Shown piece after piece: positions 31,637 through 42,985 of a stretch of DNA of 64,000 bases. The notes below the pieces were generated by a model that had not been told where the DNA came from, did not search any database, and saw nothing but the letters and a program-made list of their open reading frames with translations. How positions within the stretch are numbered: the first letter of the stretch is position 1; each line of letters begins with the position of its first letter. A program made the translations under genes and the position numbers. Source of the DNA: Guadua angustifolia (lineage: Eukaryota > Streptophyta > Magnoliopsida > Poales > Poaceae); contig CM070520.1 in assembly GCA_036346375.1 (NCBI GenBank), positions 43,233,854 to 43,297,853 of the forward strand, written 5' to 3'.

Positions 31637-33230
31637 GCTTTTCAGGATTGGGTTGAAGAACAGAAGCTTAGTGGATCTTGGTCTTTTGCAAGATGGGGTT
31701 AAGACTTGGATGGTTCTCACCCTTGAGATGGTTTTCAAGAAGCACGTGCAATAATTCTTCATCTTCTTTGTGAGCTATTTTTACACACTCATGTCTTTTA
31801 CATTCATAGATATTTAATTGTGGCATGAGATGAGACTTCTTGTTCATATGCTCATATGTATCCCCTGGCATGTTCAATAATGTTATATTTTATATCATGC
31901 CTTTCATGCTTTGAATTCACTTATCATGATTTATGCTTATGCTTAATTGAACATACCAAGATAACTCAAGCACATGTATATCATCATCTCCTCTCTCTGA
32001 TCTCATTGGTTATCCATTTGAGGGGAGTTATTGGTTTTTTTTGTGAAAGTCTTTTTCGGTTGCTTTTGGGAGGTTTGTTCTTTCAGTCTTTTATTTTTAA
32101 AATAATTCCCTTCATGTGACAATTTTGTAGAAGGTTTTTAAGATGGTTGTTTTGAGGGGGAGTTCTTTGAAGTTTTTTTTTTTTGGTAATATTTTGTAAC
32201 ATTCTTTTTATTTGTGTGGTTCTTAAATAAAAAAAAACAAAGAAAAGGAAAACAATGACAGAGTATTGAGCATTATATTTCATACACATATGTCATTTGA
32301 AGCCATGTTTATGCTACAAGGTTTTTGCAACTTTCTGCTTATACATATATGGTGTAGTTTATGTCATGACTTTTAAATGGAATGACAACTTGAATTAAAT
32401 CTTGTCATGGTTGAACTTTCTTGGCTATCTTAATCCTACTCAAAAAGTGCTAAATATGAAAGTTAAGTGCTAAAGCTAAAAGAGTGATTGTTGATAAATG
32501 CAAGAACAAGGTTATGTACTATCGCACTTCTTCTTTACTTAGACCGCTTATCATTGCACTTTGATATGAACTTGGAAGAGGTTGTGTATGACCGAAACCA
32601 TGAAACCTTAAGCTTGTGATTGCTTGGCATGGTTGAAAAGTAAGGCTGATGGTGCATGTAATTCCTTGCAATTGTTATTGTTGCAATCAAAGTAATGAAT
32701 CAGTTTTTCAAAGCACAAATAAAGTGCACAAAAATTCAATGTTTTCAGGTTTTAAGATTGTTGAGAAAGGGAGATCATGCCATGCAAAAAATCGTTAATA
32801 GTACTTGATTTCTAGTTATGCTTACTCTACATTGTTTATGTGTAGATTTGAGGGTGCAAGTACTATTGATAGCATGACTTGGTGATCAAGTTGTTACATT
32901 TGTGCATGATTCATAATGCTCAGTACATAAAAAAAAGGAAAACAACAACATAAAGGGGGAGAAGTTTCTCTTTTGTTCTCTTTTTGCATTCTTGATGAAT
33001 CCATTGTCAAAGGGGGAGAAATTTTGGAATCAAAAGGAGAAATTTTTGGTCACACATTGCACATTCACACACACATTTCTTCTTTCCGTTAGGGGAGTCT
33101 TTCTTTTCATAGGGGAGATTTTTGTTCTTCTTTGGTCACTTTACTTCTTTTAAAAATGGTGTTGCTATTGTAAGGTGAATGCCAATGTTCGTTTCAATGG
33201 TGTTGCCAATGTTTTCATCAAGGGGGAGAT
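31637..33230 (+). other. Array copy 3, gag 3' region with multiple polypurine tracts
   Basis: As in the other two copies: AT-rich, non-coding, with GGGGGAG tracts and the terminal AAGGGGGAGAT (33220-33230) before LTR4. Confidence 0.82.
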
Positions 33231-34827
33231 TGTGAAATCATGTGATGAAAAATTGGCTGATTGGTGAAATTGGCATTGCTAAGTGGTTTTTGGTTATAGC
33301 ATGTGTGGTGCTTGTGCATGTGCTATGTTGATATGTTTATTATGCCGGTGATAGCATAATGGTTTTGCTTGATGCAATGCACTCGTGTGAGTGGTTGCAT
33401 GGATTAACCTTGAGTCAAGTCGTGGACTTGTGTTCGGACTCGCTTTTGTTAATTCATGTGCGTGTTGCTCGAGGGCTTAACGTGGTCGATGACGGACCGA
33501 ACTAGGTTCATGGAGGAACCGAGGTTCGAGACTAGGTTCGTGGAGGAATCAAGGTCTTGGTGGTCAAGGATGTCATGCGGGACGCTCGGGCTAGAGAACA
33601 TGCACGTGAAGGCTGGTTAGTCACGTATGAACAAAGCAGGAGGGCTGATTATGCGTGCAAGATTCTTGTTTCGCCTTGTTAGGCCAAGTTGAGATAAATA
33701 CGAACTCTTTCCGTGATGGAAGTGGAGTTGTATTAAAATCTCTGATTTGTTTTTGGTCATGTTAGGCTGATTGAGATGAATATGAACTCTTTCCATGTTG
33801 GAAGTGGAGTTGTATTCAACCTCTCTCGTTTTGCTCAGATAAATAGGTGGAGGTGTCCCCTGCTTATGATTGAGCGCTTTTGGGTTTTAGGGTTTGTACT
33901 CTTGTGTTGGAGTACTTTAGACAATGAAATAAAAATCAATCTTCCGTAAAGTTTTACTTCATGTCCGCGGTTGTTCATTGTGAGAGAAGACTCTGTTCTA
34001 AGATCGGTCCGGCGTAGTTGAAGCTTCCTTGAAAGTTAGGTCCGCCATAGTTGGCGCTTTCAGAGAAAGTTCGGTCCGGCGAGTGGGCGTTTCATCTGGA
34101 GTTTGGTCCGTCACAGCTTTTGCAATCAATTTCCGTCATCATCTGTTTCAGTCATCTTGCGAAGGTAATATCTTTTGATTCGTAGATCCAATCGAGTTGA
34201 TTTTTGTTGGGTTAGATTCATAATTGAATCTAGTTTCTACAGTTAAAATTTCATGTTAATCTAACGGTTGGATCTCTGGTAATCTTGTTTTTAAGTTTGG
34301 TCCGTCACTGGTCTCATTTGGTCCGTGGATATTAGATCGGGATTTGTTTCAGCTGTTTTGCGAGGGATATAACTTTAGATCTATAAGTCCGATTGAGTTG
34401 ATTCTTTTTGGGTTAGCTTCGGAATGAAGTCTAGTTTCTACAGTTAAAATTTCACATCAATCCAACGGTTAGATCGTCGGGAATTTCATTTTAGTGATTA
34501 CGTGTCATGCTGTAAAAGTTAGGTCCGGCATACACGTTCTGTAGAAAAAGTTAGGTCCGGCATACACATACCTTAGCAAAAGTTAGGTCCGCATACACAT
34601 ACCTTAGCAAAAAGTTAGGTCCGCATACATAGGCTTTAGCAAAAGTTAGGTCCGCGCCACATAAGTTTTGGTCTGTGTTTTAAGGTTTTGTTGAGTGCAT
34701 TACAAATCTAATCAAGTATTTTGAGTTTGTTTCGTGTGAATTTTTAAAAGATCAAATTTGGAATTTGGCTTCCGCGCAACCATTCACCCCCCCTCTGATT
34801 GCTAGATTAGTATCTTTCGATCCTACA
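33231..34827 (+). repeat. LTR4 of the array (1597 bp)
   Basis: Same ends. Pairs with LTR1 at GCGTGTTGCTCG, GGGCTTAACG, GACGGACCG, GGAACCGAGG and GGCCAAGTTGAG. Followed directly by the right target duplication CAGGG. Confidence 0.95.
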
Positions 34828-35356
34828 CAGGGATTCATATATCCTATATTAATTTGGAAGTGGCTCAATTAGCAGAATAAAAACGTTGGACTACGCCATG
34901 TATACTCTAAAATTCTCAAATGTAAATTGGCCAACCACACCAAGAATTTGTGTAGAATAGATCTTACAAGAATTTTGTAGGATAGGAAATATACCCTTGA
35001 GCAAGTCTCAGAGACTCAGAATGAGAAGCGAAGAAATGCGCGGTGGGCAGCTGAGCCGAAACAACAATGCAATACTAGTAGCCCCCTGAATGTCTTTCCT
35101 GGAACAACAATGTGCAGCTGGATATATAGCTGGCTAGCTGCTCTGGTGTGCATGACTGCGTCTTAAACTATCACGCTAGCTGCACATGCTCATGGAATGC
35201 AAAATAACAAAATCATCGTTCTAGAATTTCCACTTGCACAATAACAAAATCCACGAAAAGTGCAAGATTCATTTTTGACTGACTTGCTCATTATTGCCTT
35301 GTATATTTTGCTCTACATGGCTGGCATTTGGTCCATTATTTAGTGCGGATCACTAC
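34828..35356. repeat. Segmental duplication, copy B flank (middle part)
   Basis: Starts with the right CAGGG and continues the match to copy A (12893-13385) from ATTCATATATCCTAT to GGATCACTAC. It breaks at 35356, where copy A goes on with ACAGTGCAAAAAG; the continuation is found at 46464. Confidence 0.88.
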
Positions 35357-35905
35357 GGGTGCTAGCTAGCTTTTTTGGGACACTTTAGCATCATGCACTC
35401 TTTCTCTATGGTTGTTGCGAGCAATTCACTCACGAGGGTTCATATATACTTTACCTAAATTACACCACCTTTTGCAATAACCAATACAACAATTGTTTTT
35501 TTTTTTTTGACGAGTGGGCCTACACCAAGATCACAAAATACCCAACGACGCCGCTTGCACACATCTGTTAGGATTAGCACAGCACAAATAACAAAAGACA
35601 AGTTTAATGTTAAAAATCCCTTGCGGAAAAAACCACGAGAAACAATCCATTATCAGCTCTAAGGATTACAAGTACAAGAGATTGACTTATATAGTTAAAA
35701 AAGTCCTCGTTGTAGAAGATTTGAACTAACAACCTATTTAGATTGAATCAAAAGATATGGTAAGTTGAGATATTGAGTGATCTCCAACAAATTTCCCCTT
35801 AACTCAAAATGTATAATGAAGTTGTTTCCAGAAAATTAGAAAAGGTAATAGAGCACCATGAATACAAGCGCGCTAAAAGTTCAAGGGACTAATGAAGAAG
35901 GAAGA
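35357..35905. other. Left part of the 11-kb insertion in copy B
   Basis: Unassigned non-coding sequence with a T15-type run at 35494-35508. It belongs to the insertion because copy A lacks it. No TIR, LTR or gene could be identified here. Confidence 0.5.
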
Positions 35906-37140
35906 CACTACTACATAAATGATTTTCCTAGACACCAAGAATTTCTTTCCACAGGCGGATTAAAAGGAGAGCCGCCTCTAAAGACTGCGGGCGGTCCTTG
36001 GGGTTAAGAACCGCCTGTGTAAAGGTATCTTCACAGGCGGCTCTCTTAAGAAACCACTTGTGAAAATATTGATCTTTTCACAAAGTGTGCCCTTTAGATG
36101 CCGCTTATGGAAATCGTGGATCTTGACAGTGGTTCTCTTAAGGAACCACTGGGAAATTGCGATCTTTACACAGCGGCTTTCACGGCCGCATGCGAAATCG
36201 CAGCTTCCACAAAGCAGACGTTAAGCAAGCCACCTTAGTTAATTATATTGACGGCCTAATTAATTAACGAACCCCCTATGGTGATGTTCAAGTCTTTAAA
36301 GGCGTAGTTCTTAAACAAACCGCCTGTCCAAATTTTGCAATTGCTTGTCTGCAAATTTTGTGACGAAGGAAATGCTGGTATACGTTTTTGTGTACGCACC
36401 GGATCATCCTTTGTTCTACAATACCTGCAAAACACATAAATCAAACGTCCAGACAATACTTCGGTATGCGTTTTCATTGATGTACCGGATCATCCTTTGT
36501 GTTGCAACAGCGGCACTACACAGAGAAATCCAACGTCCAGAAAATACTCCGGTATGGTTCTTTTGTTTGTTGCCAGATCATCCGGTGGTGCTGTTTTGCT
36601 TGATCGTTATTATTTTCTGTAGGCCGTTGTTTTAGGGAGCCGCCTATGGAAACTTCGCTTTAAAGCTCTGAACAAATCGTTCTCTGCGGCAGTTCTAGGC
36701 GGCCCCAAAATTGTGAAAACAAGGGGGGGAGGTTTTGAACTTGAAATCCTTTAAATAGTTAACTCTCTAAGGTAAGAACATCTCATTCCTAACATTTGAA
36801 GAGGTTTCATACATGTTTAAATTGTGTAATTTCGATTTATATCTAGTGGAGAGGAAGATGTAGTGTAGAGAGAATGTGCATGGGAGAGGGGGATGAGGCC
36901 CTCACCTTCTAGATCTATAGATAGATCTTGTATCCCTCCCTCTCTTTAGATCTAGAGGGAGAGAACCGTCCTCCTCTCTAGATCTAGAGGGGGAGAACCC
37001 GGCCTCCCCTCTCTAGAGGGAGAGGACCTTACATTTTTTCGTGATTTTAATAAAATCATTTTATAGTATTTAACTTAGGGTTCTCTTGTTAAAGTTCTAT
37101 CTAAATAATTAACATTTCGATCTGATTTTCTGTTTTAGGT
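35906..37140 (+). other. CACTA 4 5' region with subterminal and GGATCATCC repeats
   Basis: 35906-36240 subterminal repeats. 36398-36600 holds three copies of a CCGGATCATCCTTTG-like motif alternating with GTCCAGACAATACTTCGGTA-like motifs. 36890-37020 has purine-rich repeats of TCTAGATCTAGAGGGAGA. No gene until 37161. Confidence 0.7.
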
Positions 37141-37160
37141 TCAAGATAGAAAGGGCATAG

Positions 37161-39033
37161 ATGCACAATGCCCTAAGAAATAAGGGTGTATTCCTCAAAG
37201 AGCTCAAAACTTTTATTAAAGCCGCTCGGAAGGATGCCTGGACTAAGAAGGAAAAGGAAATACTTTGTCCATGCAATGACTGTAAGAACAATGTAGGGTG
37301 GGGAGATTTAAGTGTAATCAGAACACACCTGATCATGAGAGGTTTTATAGAGGATTACACATGTTGGTCCAAACATGACGAGCAACGTACATTGCAAACA
37401 ACCGATGACGTTGATCCCGATCTCGTGGATGATCGAAGTGCCGGAGGCGACACTGACGGTTTGGGAGATGACACTCACGTGTATGCTCATGTGCTAGATG
37501 ATGGTCGCATCGTTGATATAGAGGAAATATTGCGCCATGCCAAACCGCAGGTTTTAAAGGAGATGACAGGTTTAGATAATGTCGATGCGTTACACAAAGC
37601 AGCGAATGATCTGTTATATGAGGAATCCAAGGGTTGTCCTCCAGAGTGTACGGTGTTGCATACGGTGCTGATGCTTCTAAGGTTGAAGGCTAGCAATGGA
37701 TGGTCGGACAAGAGTTTCACCAAACTGTTGAGGCTCTTAGCAGAAATACTTCCGAAGGCTAATGGATTGCCCACCTTACCGACGAGCACTTATTTCGTGA
37801 AGAAGCTTATCACTCCGATGTCATTGGATGTGCAAAAGATACATGCGTGTCCGAACCACTGTTCCTCTTCCGTAAAGATTACGCGGACTTGGATCAATGC
37901 CTGGTGTGCAAGGCGAGCCGGTATAAGAAGAATGATGACTCCCATGACGATGATGATTCTTTTGCCAGCACTACGAAGAATAAGAAGAACAAGAATAGTA
38001 TTACAGGTAATGACGAAGAAGACACTTTTTCAGGCATGGACAAGAAGAAAAGAATCCCTGCATTGGTGATGTGGTACTTGCCAGTTATTAGCCACCTGAA
38101 ACATTTGTACTCGAATGAGAGGGACTCCGAACTAATGGGTTGGCATTCCGACAAGCGCAGAAAAGATGGAAAGATTCGACACCCCGCCGATGGTAGACAA
38201 TGGAGAAATTTTGATCACATGCATCCAGATTTCAGCAACGAACCCAGGAATGTAACGTTCGCGTTGAGTACCGATAGTATAAATCCTTTCGGTGAATGGA
38301 ACGCCACACATAGCACTTGGCCAGTAGTCCTGTCCATCTACAACCTTCCTCCATGGCTATGTATGAAGAGAAGGTACCTAATATTGTCCATTCTTATCCA
38401 AGGTCCGAGACAGCCTGGAGTAGATATTGATGTGTTTCTTGAACCATTGATGGAAGATATGGCCATGTTGTTGCACGATGGTTCAAAAACTAAAACATAC
38501 CAGATGGTGAGGACGAAGATACAGAATCATTGAAAATGTTGGCTCATGGCCCATCAAGTCTGGTAACATCATGGCTAGTGTATGACATCAATAGGTACAC
38601 GTTTTATACCATTCGAAAGGACAAGACGTTGGTCCAAAACAGTGGCGTTCGGGTAGAAGCCATAGGTGCGACAGGGGAGAAGAACACCTACTATGGAATC
38701 ATTGAAGAAATTTGGGAACTCGACTATGGAAAGGATATGCAGATCCCCGTATTTCGCTGCAACTGGGTTAAACATCCTAATGGTGTGGAGGTGGACAACT
38801 ATGGGTTCACAACTGTCGACCTCAACAATCTAGGCCACAAAACTAACCCCTGGATACTAGCTTCTGAAGTCTCGCAAGTTTTCTACATAGCTGACCCCAG
38901 TAATAAGAAAAGGAACATAGTTGTTCTTGGAAACAAAGGATCGTTCGAGTTGACAATGTGCACAACGAGGCAGAATACAATCAGTTCGACGATCTGCCGC
39001 CTTTCGAAGATCCAGAGAGGATCAAACTTGTAA
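37161..39033 (+). pseudogene. TNP2-type CACTA transposase with central deletion (element 4)
   Basis: 37161-38069 begins with a transposase-associated domain (LCPCNDCKNNVGWGDLSVIR, GFIEDYTCWSKH), an acidic linker, then the TNP2 core start (LLRLKASNGWSDKSFTKLLR, IHACPNHC). A frameshift near 37860 moves it to 37847-38533 (LDQCLVCKASRYKK, VMWYLPVISHLKHLYSNERD, NVTFALSTDSINPFGEWN). The middle, including DUF4218, is deleted: at 38530 the frame jumps to the C-terminal DUF4216 region (NTYYGIIEEIWELDYG, PVFRCNWVK, DPSNKKRN), ending at 39033. Unlike elements 1-3 it starts MHNALRNKG and is only distantly related to them. Not functional. Confidence 0.88.
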
Positions 39034-39059
39034 AAGAAACCCTCAATATTTCAATGATG

Positions 39060-39700
39060 CCCTATATGCATGATGATTGCGTTAGAAAAGTTGTTAAAGG
39101 CAAATAGGGACACGTTGTGTAAAAACTTAATATGTAATAGAACTTCTATTTTTTATTGGACTTGAGTAAAACTGTTGCGTGAAAGTGCGTGGATAGTATG
39201 GTAGGTAATTCGCTAAAAGGTCGGATCATCCAGAATGCGAAGCCAACAGAGGCCCAAGGAAGCTAAGCACTATTCGTCCGGACAATAATCCGGTACGGTC
39301 TTTTCTCGATTTAATGGAACGTCCGGTATGTGAATCTTAGCTTCGAGGCCTCCTTCGTCCGCATTCGAGAGCATCTTTATCTTTTCCTATACGGATCATC
39401 TGGTTTTCGTATTGTTCACACTCACTGTTATTGCGACTCTGCTAGCACACCGCTACACAAGATGATCCGATTCTTTTTTCCTTAGGTGGCCGGATCATCC
39501 TGCCACCGAATCGAACAGAGGCATCGATTGTGTCAGCACCAATCATCCTCTAATAATCCAGTCAGGTGATGTTTCCGATCACGGATCATCCGGTATGTTG
39601 ATCTTATCCTTCACCAAAAACACGCTTCAACATTCAGAGAACCGCCTGTGGAGCTTTAATCACGACCACACCTAACTACTCCTCTCTCCACGCCTCCATG
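39060..39700. repeat. Non-coding island with GGATCATCC repeats
   Basis: At least four GGATCATC(C/T) motifs (39223, about 39392, 39489, 39581), one inverted copy (GATGATCCG near 39461), and companions such as GTCCGGACAATAATCCGGTA. The same motif pair occurs at 36398-36600, on the other side of the transposase remnant. Confidence 0.75.
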
Positions 39701-39951
39701 CCACCTTGCGCCGCAGCCCGTTTCCATGCCTTGCAACACCGTACTCCAATCCTCCACCCACCTCAGCGCTGCCACATGCCAGTTCGTGCCACCCGTTTTC
39801 TCGCCGTCGACAAATCCGAGCCCTCGGTTGGCGATCGAATCTCCTTCACTTTATAAGCGGTGAGATCCAGATCCCTCTGGTTTCTTTGGACTCCATTCAA
39901 ATGTATATGAATACGACGCAAGTTCTTGACATTCAACCATGCAACTTGCAG

Positions 39952-41301
39952 ATGGCAGCAAAAAGGAAGGGAAAAGAAGTTGGTGTGCCTCAGGCTAAGA
40001 AGTCTAGGGCACAGAAGGCAGCTGAGCGAGCTGCAGATGCAAATTTGGCTCAGGCACGTGGGCATGGCCACCAATTGCAGATTAGAGACACACAGAGTCA
40101 GCAACAGAGGGGTCAGAGAGGGAGGGGGGCACTCAATTCACAGAGGGTGGTGTGGCACCTCCTTGTCGTTCTAGCCACGTTCGCACTCGTGGTGGTTCGA
40201 CATCTTCCGAGCACACTGCTAGGTAGGTGCGTGCTCGTCCCAACATAGTTTCGCATGAGGAGGAGACCGGCGATGAAAAGGAAGAGGACAAGGAGTACCA
40301 TGTGCCACATCCTCACCCTGAGATAAGACTTAGAGACCTTCGGAATCTCTCATCCCGGAGGGTAAAGAGCCTTTGTTTCTCTAATGTCAATGTCTGGTTT
40401 CCGCTAGCCAGAGAGTTTGGAGTTCATAGGAGGTTCTGGACGGTTCTTCCGCAGTGCTTCTATGCTATGTACAGAGAGCTCGGGGTCCAGTTGAGCATGC
40501 ACAGGACGCTCAACTTCGACTCTTTGCAGAGGGCCGCGAGTGGGGTGAATGTTCAGAGACATTTCGACCATTTCGAAGGTCTTACCAGGCTGTTGACAGA
40601 GTTAGACAGGGTAGTGGAAAAGTGGGTCAGAGACTTCTATGCCACAATTTGGATCGACCTAGAGCACAGATACATTCAGTTCATGCACGACAGAGAACCC
40701 CAGAGGGTGTATAGGTCCACTTTGCTTGAGATGTTTGGTTTTGAGGAGGAGGCCCGAGCTTTGCACCAGGTGGTGTACGCAGACAGCACACTACCTTGTC
40801 ATGCTAAGGTCGGAGGGTGTTTCCTGACGGATGACCAGATTCGCTTTCTATTCTAGCAGCCATTCCCTATTGGATCCCTTCGCCATCCAGACCGTCTCAC
40901 TCCTAAGGCAAAGACGGTCCACATGGCTTTGAGGAAGTCACTGTTGCCGAGGATTGGGAATGCTGAGACGATCGCTAGTTTGCAGTAGTGGCTACTTTAT
41001 TCGATCCTATCTCACGAGCCATTCGACATTCTCGACTTTATCATTTGTGAGATTGAAGATGCTATTACAGATGCTATGAATTTGGCCAGACAACAACCAT
41101 TTGCACATATAATTTCATACATATGCAGTACCTTCGCTCCCGACGAGCATTGTGTGGAGTACCTGGACGTGCGAGTTCATCTTCGTCAGTACATGCCTCC
41201 ATCTCTTGACGATAGACGCAGAGGCCAGCGTTCCATGAGGAGAGCTTAGGAGTAGATACCTTAGGAACTGAGAGAGACCGCTCAAGGGGAGAACTAGGCA
41301 C
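39952..41301 (+). pseudogene. Plant transposon protein, Athila ORF1/Transposase_32-like (broken)
   Basis: ATG at 39952 opens a basic, Gln/Arg-rich N-terminus (MAAKRKGKEV, KKSRAQKAAERAADAN). After a frameshift near 40140-40230 the frame 40227-40856 gives RDLRNLSSRRVKSLCF, REFGVHRRFWTVLPQC, VVEKWVRDFYATIWID and MFGFEEEARALHQVVY, a layout like the Athila ORF1 / putative plant transposon protein domain. The TAG at 40854 interrupts a region that continues (HPDRLTPKAKTVHMALRKS, FDILDFIICEIEDAI) to about 41250. Family assignment is from memory of motifs and is tentative. The direction and spacing suggest it and the Ulp1 region downstream were one gene of the element. Confidence 0.55.
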
Positions 41302-41849
41302 TAGTAGAGGCTGAGGAGCATGCTGGGTTGGCGCGGATCATTGATATTGACTGGGATGACGATGACGACATACTGAGTGTCTCCAAGTCAAATAGGAGTG
41401 CCAAGTCCACTCGGGTACAGACCATGCCTTCACCTGAGACTTATGAGCATGGCAAGCCATTTCTCCCCATGGAGCAGATCAACGAAGGATCATGGGAGTT
41501 GAAGAGACTCCATGACTGGTACTTGTGGGCATCTCGTCTTGGGGTGAAGGGCATTCAAGCCACCGTCCCTCCAGATGTCTACAAACACGAGGATACTCGC
41601 TACGTTTGGATCGATTTTGGTGACTTGCAACAGATCTTCTGTTTTGGAAAACTCGACATCAACTTGATCAGCGTGTGGTACCTGTAAGTTGGCCATCAAC
41701 CTACCCCTACATAGTTCATCTTGCTCTTGCAGTAGCAAGTGCCAATATAACAAATTATGACAGCATATCATTATATTGCATTCTGATAGCATAATAAAGA
41801 AAACCCCAAATGTATAGCAATTGAGTGCAAAGTGCCAAGTTGAGTTCCT

Positions 41850-42985
41850 ATTTATAGTAAAGGCTTGTTAGATCATTCAAAAATTAGCAGAATCCATATA
41901 ATTTTCACTAAATCGTAAGTTGGCCGATTTTAGTGGTTTTTTTCCTTCGATAGATGAACACTCAAATTATGTATAGGTTAACTTTTAAATAAAGTTAACT
42001 TCTGCCAAATCTATCGAATTAGATGCATTTTTGTTTCCCAACAATGCAAATAACATTTGGAGACACTCAGTATGTCGTATTTGCTATGTATATGGTTACC
42101 TGTTATGAACTGGTGAATTATTATAGTTTTAGAGCGCAATCCCACATATTTTCCTGTATACCTTTATGTTCAAAACTTGTCTTGCTTGCGGGTGCAAAAG
42201 TGAGTGCCTATTTTTTAAAATTTTGTCTAGCAACTTCATCTCAATTAAGATTGTTGGAGTAGTAGTCACAGAATAGAGAAATTTCGCATTTACATGAAAG
42301 AATTGTATCGTAGATCATTATTGGCTACATATGCATAATCATTTAAAAGAGTTTCATTGTTTCGAAATCACCAATCATATACTTTTTGTACGTCATCCGT
42401 GTGTAGCTTGATGGAATCACCAATCATATACTTTTGTACTTTTTGTGATTGGTGATTTCATCAAGCTCCACCGATGATCTACAAAAGTGTATGATTTGTG
42501 ATTTTAGAACTTGATGAAACTCTTTGTGATCATCCATGGATCTTCCATGTCGCCCAAATTTCTCCATCCTCAGGACAACTACTCCAACAATCTTAATTGA
42601 GATTAAGTTGCTAGAGAAAATTTATAGAACTAGGCACTCGCTTTCAAATGTCAACAAGACAAATTCTGATCATAATGGTATATAGTAATATATGTCGGAA
42701 AGATCTCTACAACTTTACTAATTCACCAGCATAACAGGTAATTAACCATGTATATAGCAAATACGACATATATACTAAGCGACTCCAAATGTCATTTGTT
42801 GGGAAACGGAAAACATCTTTTTCGACAGATAGCGCCGAAGTTAACTTTATCTAAAAGTACATCAATACATAATTGAGTGTTCACTTATCAAAGGAAAAAA
42901 CACTAACATCAGCTAACATAGGATTTGGTGAAAATTATATGGATTCTGGCAATTTATAAATGATCTATATAACAAGCCTTTACTA
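41850..42985. repeat. 1.1-kb hairpin (foldback) in the Ulp1 intron
   Basis: The left arm (41850-42426) and right arm (42445-42985) are reverse complements throughout with minor divergence, meeting at an 18-nt loop 42427-42444. The apex pairs GATGGAATCACCAATCA with TGATTGGTGATTTCATC. Outer pairs include TATAGTAAAGGCTTGTTA and TAACAAGCCTTTACTATA, and CCATATAATTTTC with its complement. No coding and no target duplication recognised. It lies between a GTAAGT donor and the next protease exon. Confidence 0.9.

Larger units (their letters stand above)
16980..34827 (+). mobile_element. Multimeric gag-only LTR retrotransposon: 4 LTRs, 3 internal regions
   Basis: The order is LTR1-internal1-LTR2-internal2-LTR3-internal3-LTR4, all in plus orientation. 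LTR starts are 5418, 5417 and 5416 bp apart. The outermost ends are TGTGAAATC and CGATCCTACA, and the only flanking duplication is CAGGG at 16975-16979 and 34828-34832; the inner junctions carry no host DNA. Every LTR is followed by a tRNA-Met-type primer site (one base short in copies 2 and 3) or preceded by a polypurine tract where expected. Internal regions are about 3.82 kb with gag but no protease, integrase or reverse transcriptase, so the element is non-autonomous. Several GGGGGAG tracts per unit and the copia-like gag suggest a Sirevirus-related derivative. Confidence 0.95.

Noticed and set aside
16980..34827. 5.4-kb satellite DNA
   Set aside because: LTR ends, primer sites, polypurine tracts, gag and a single 5-bp target duplication show a multimeric retrotransposon, with only three bodies.
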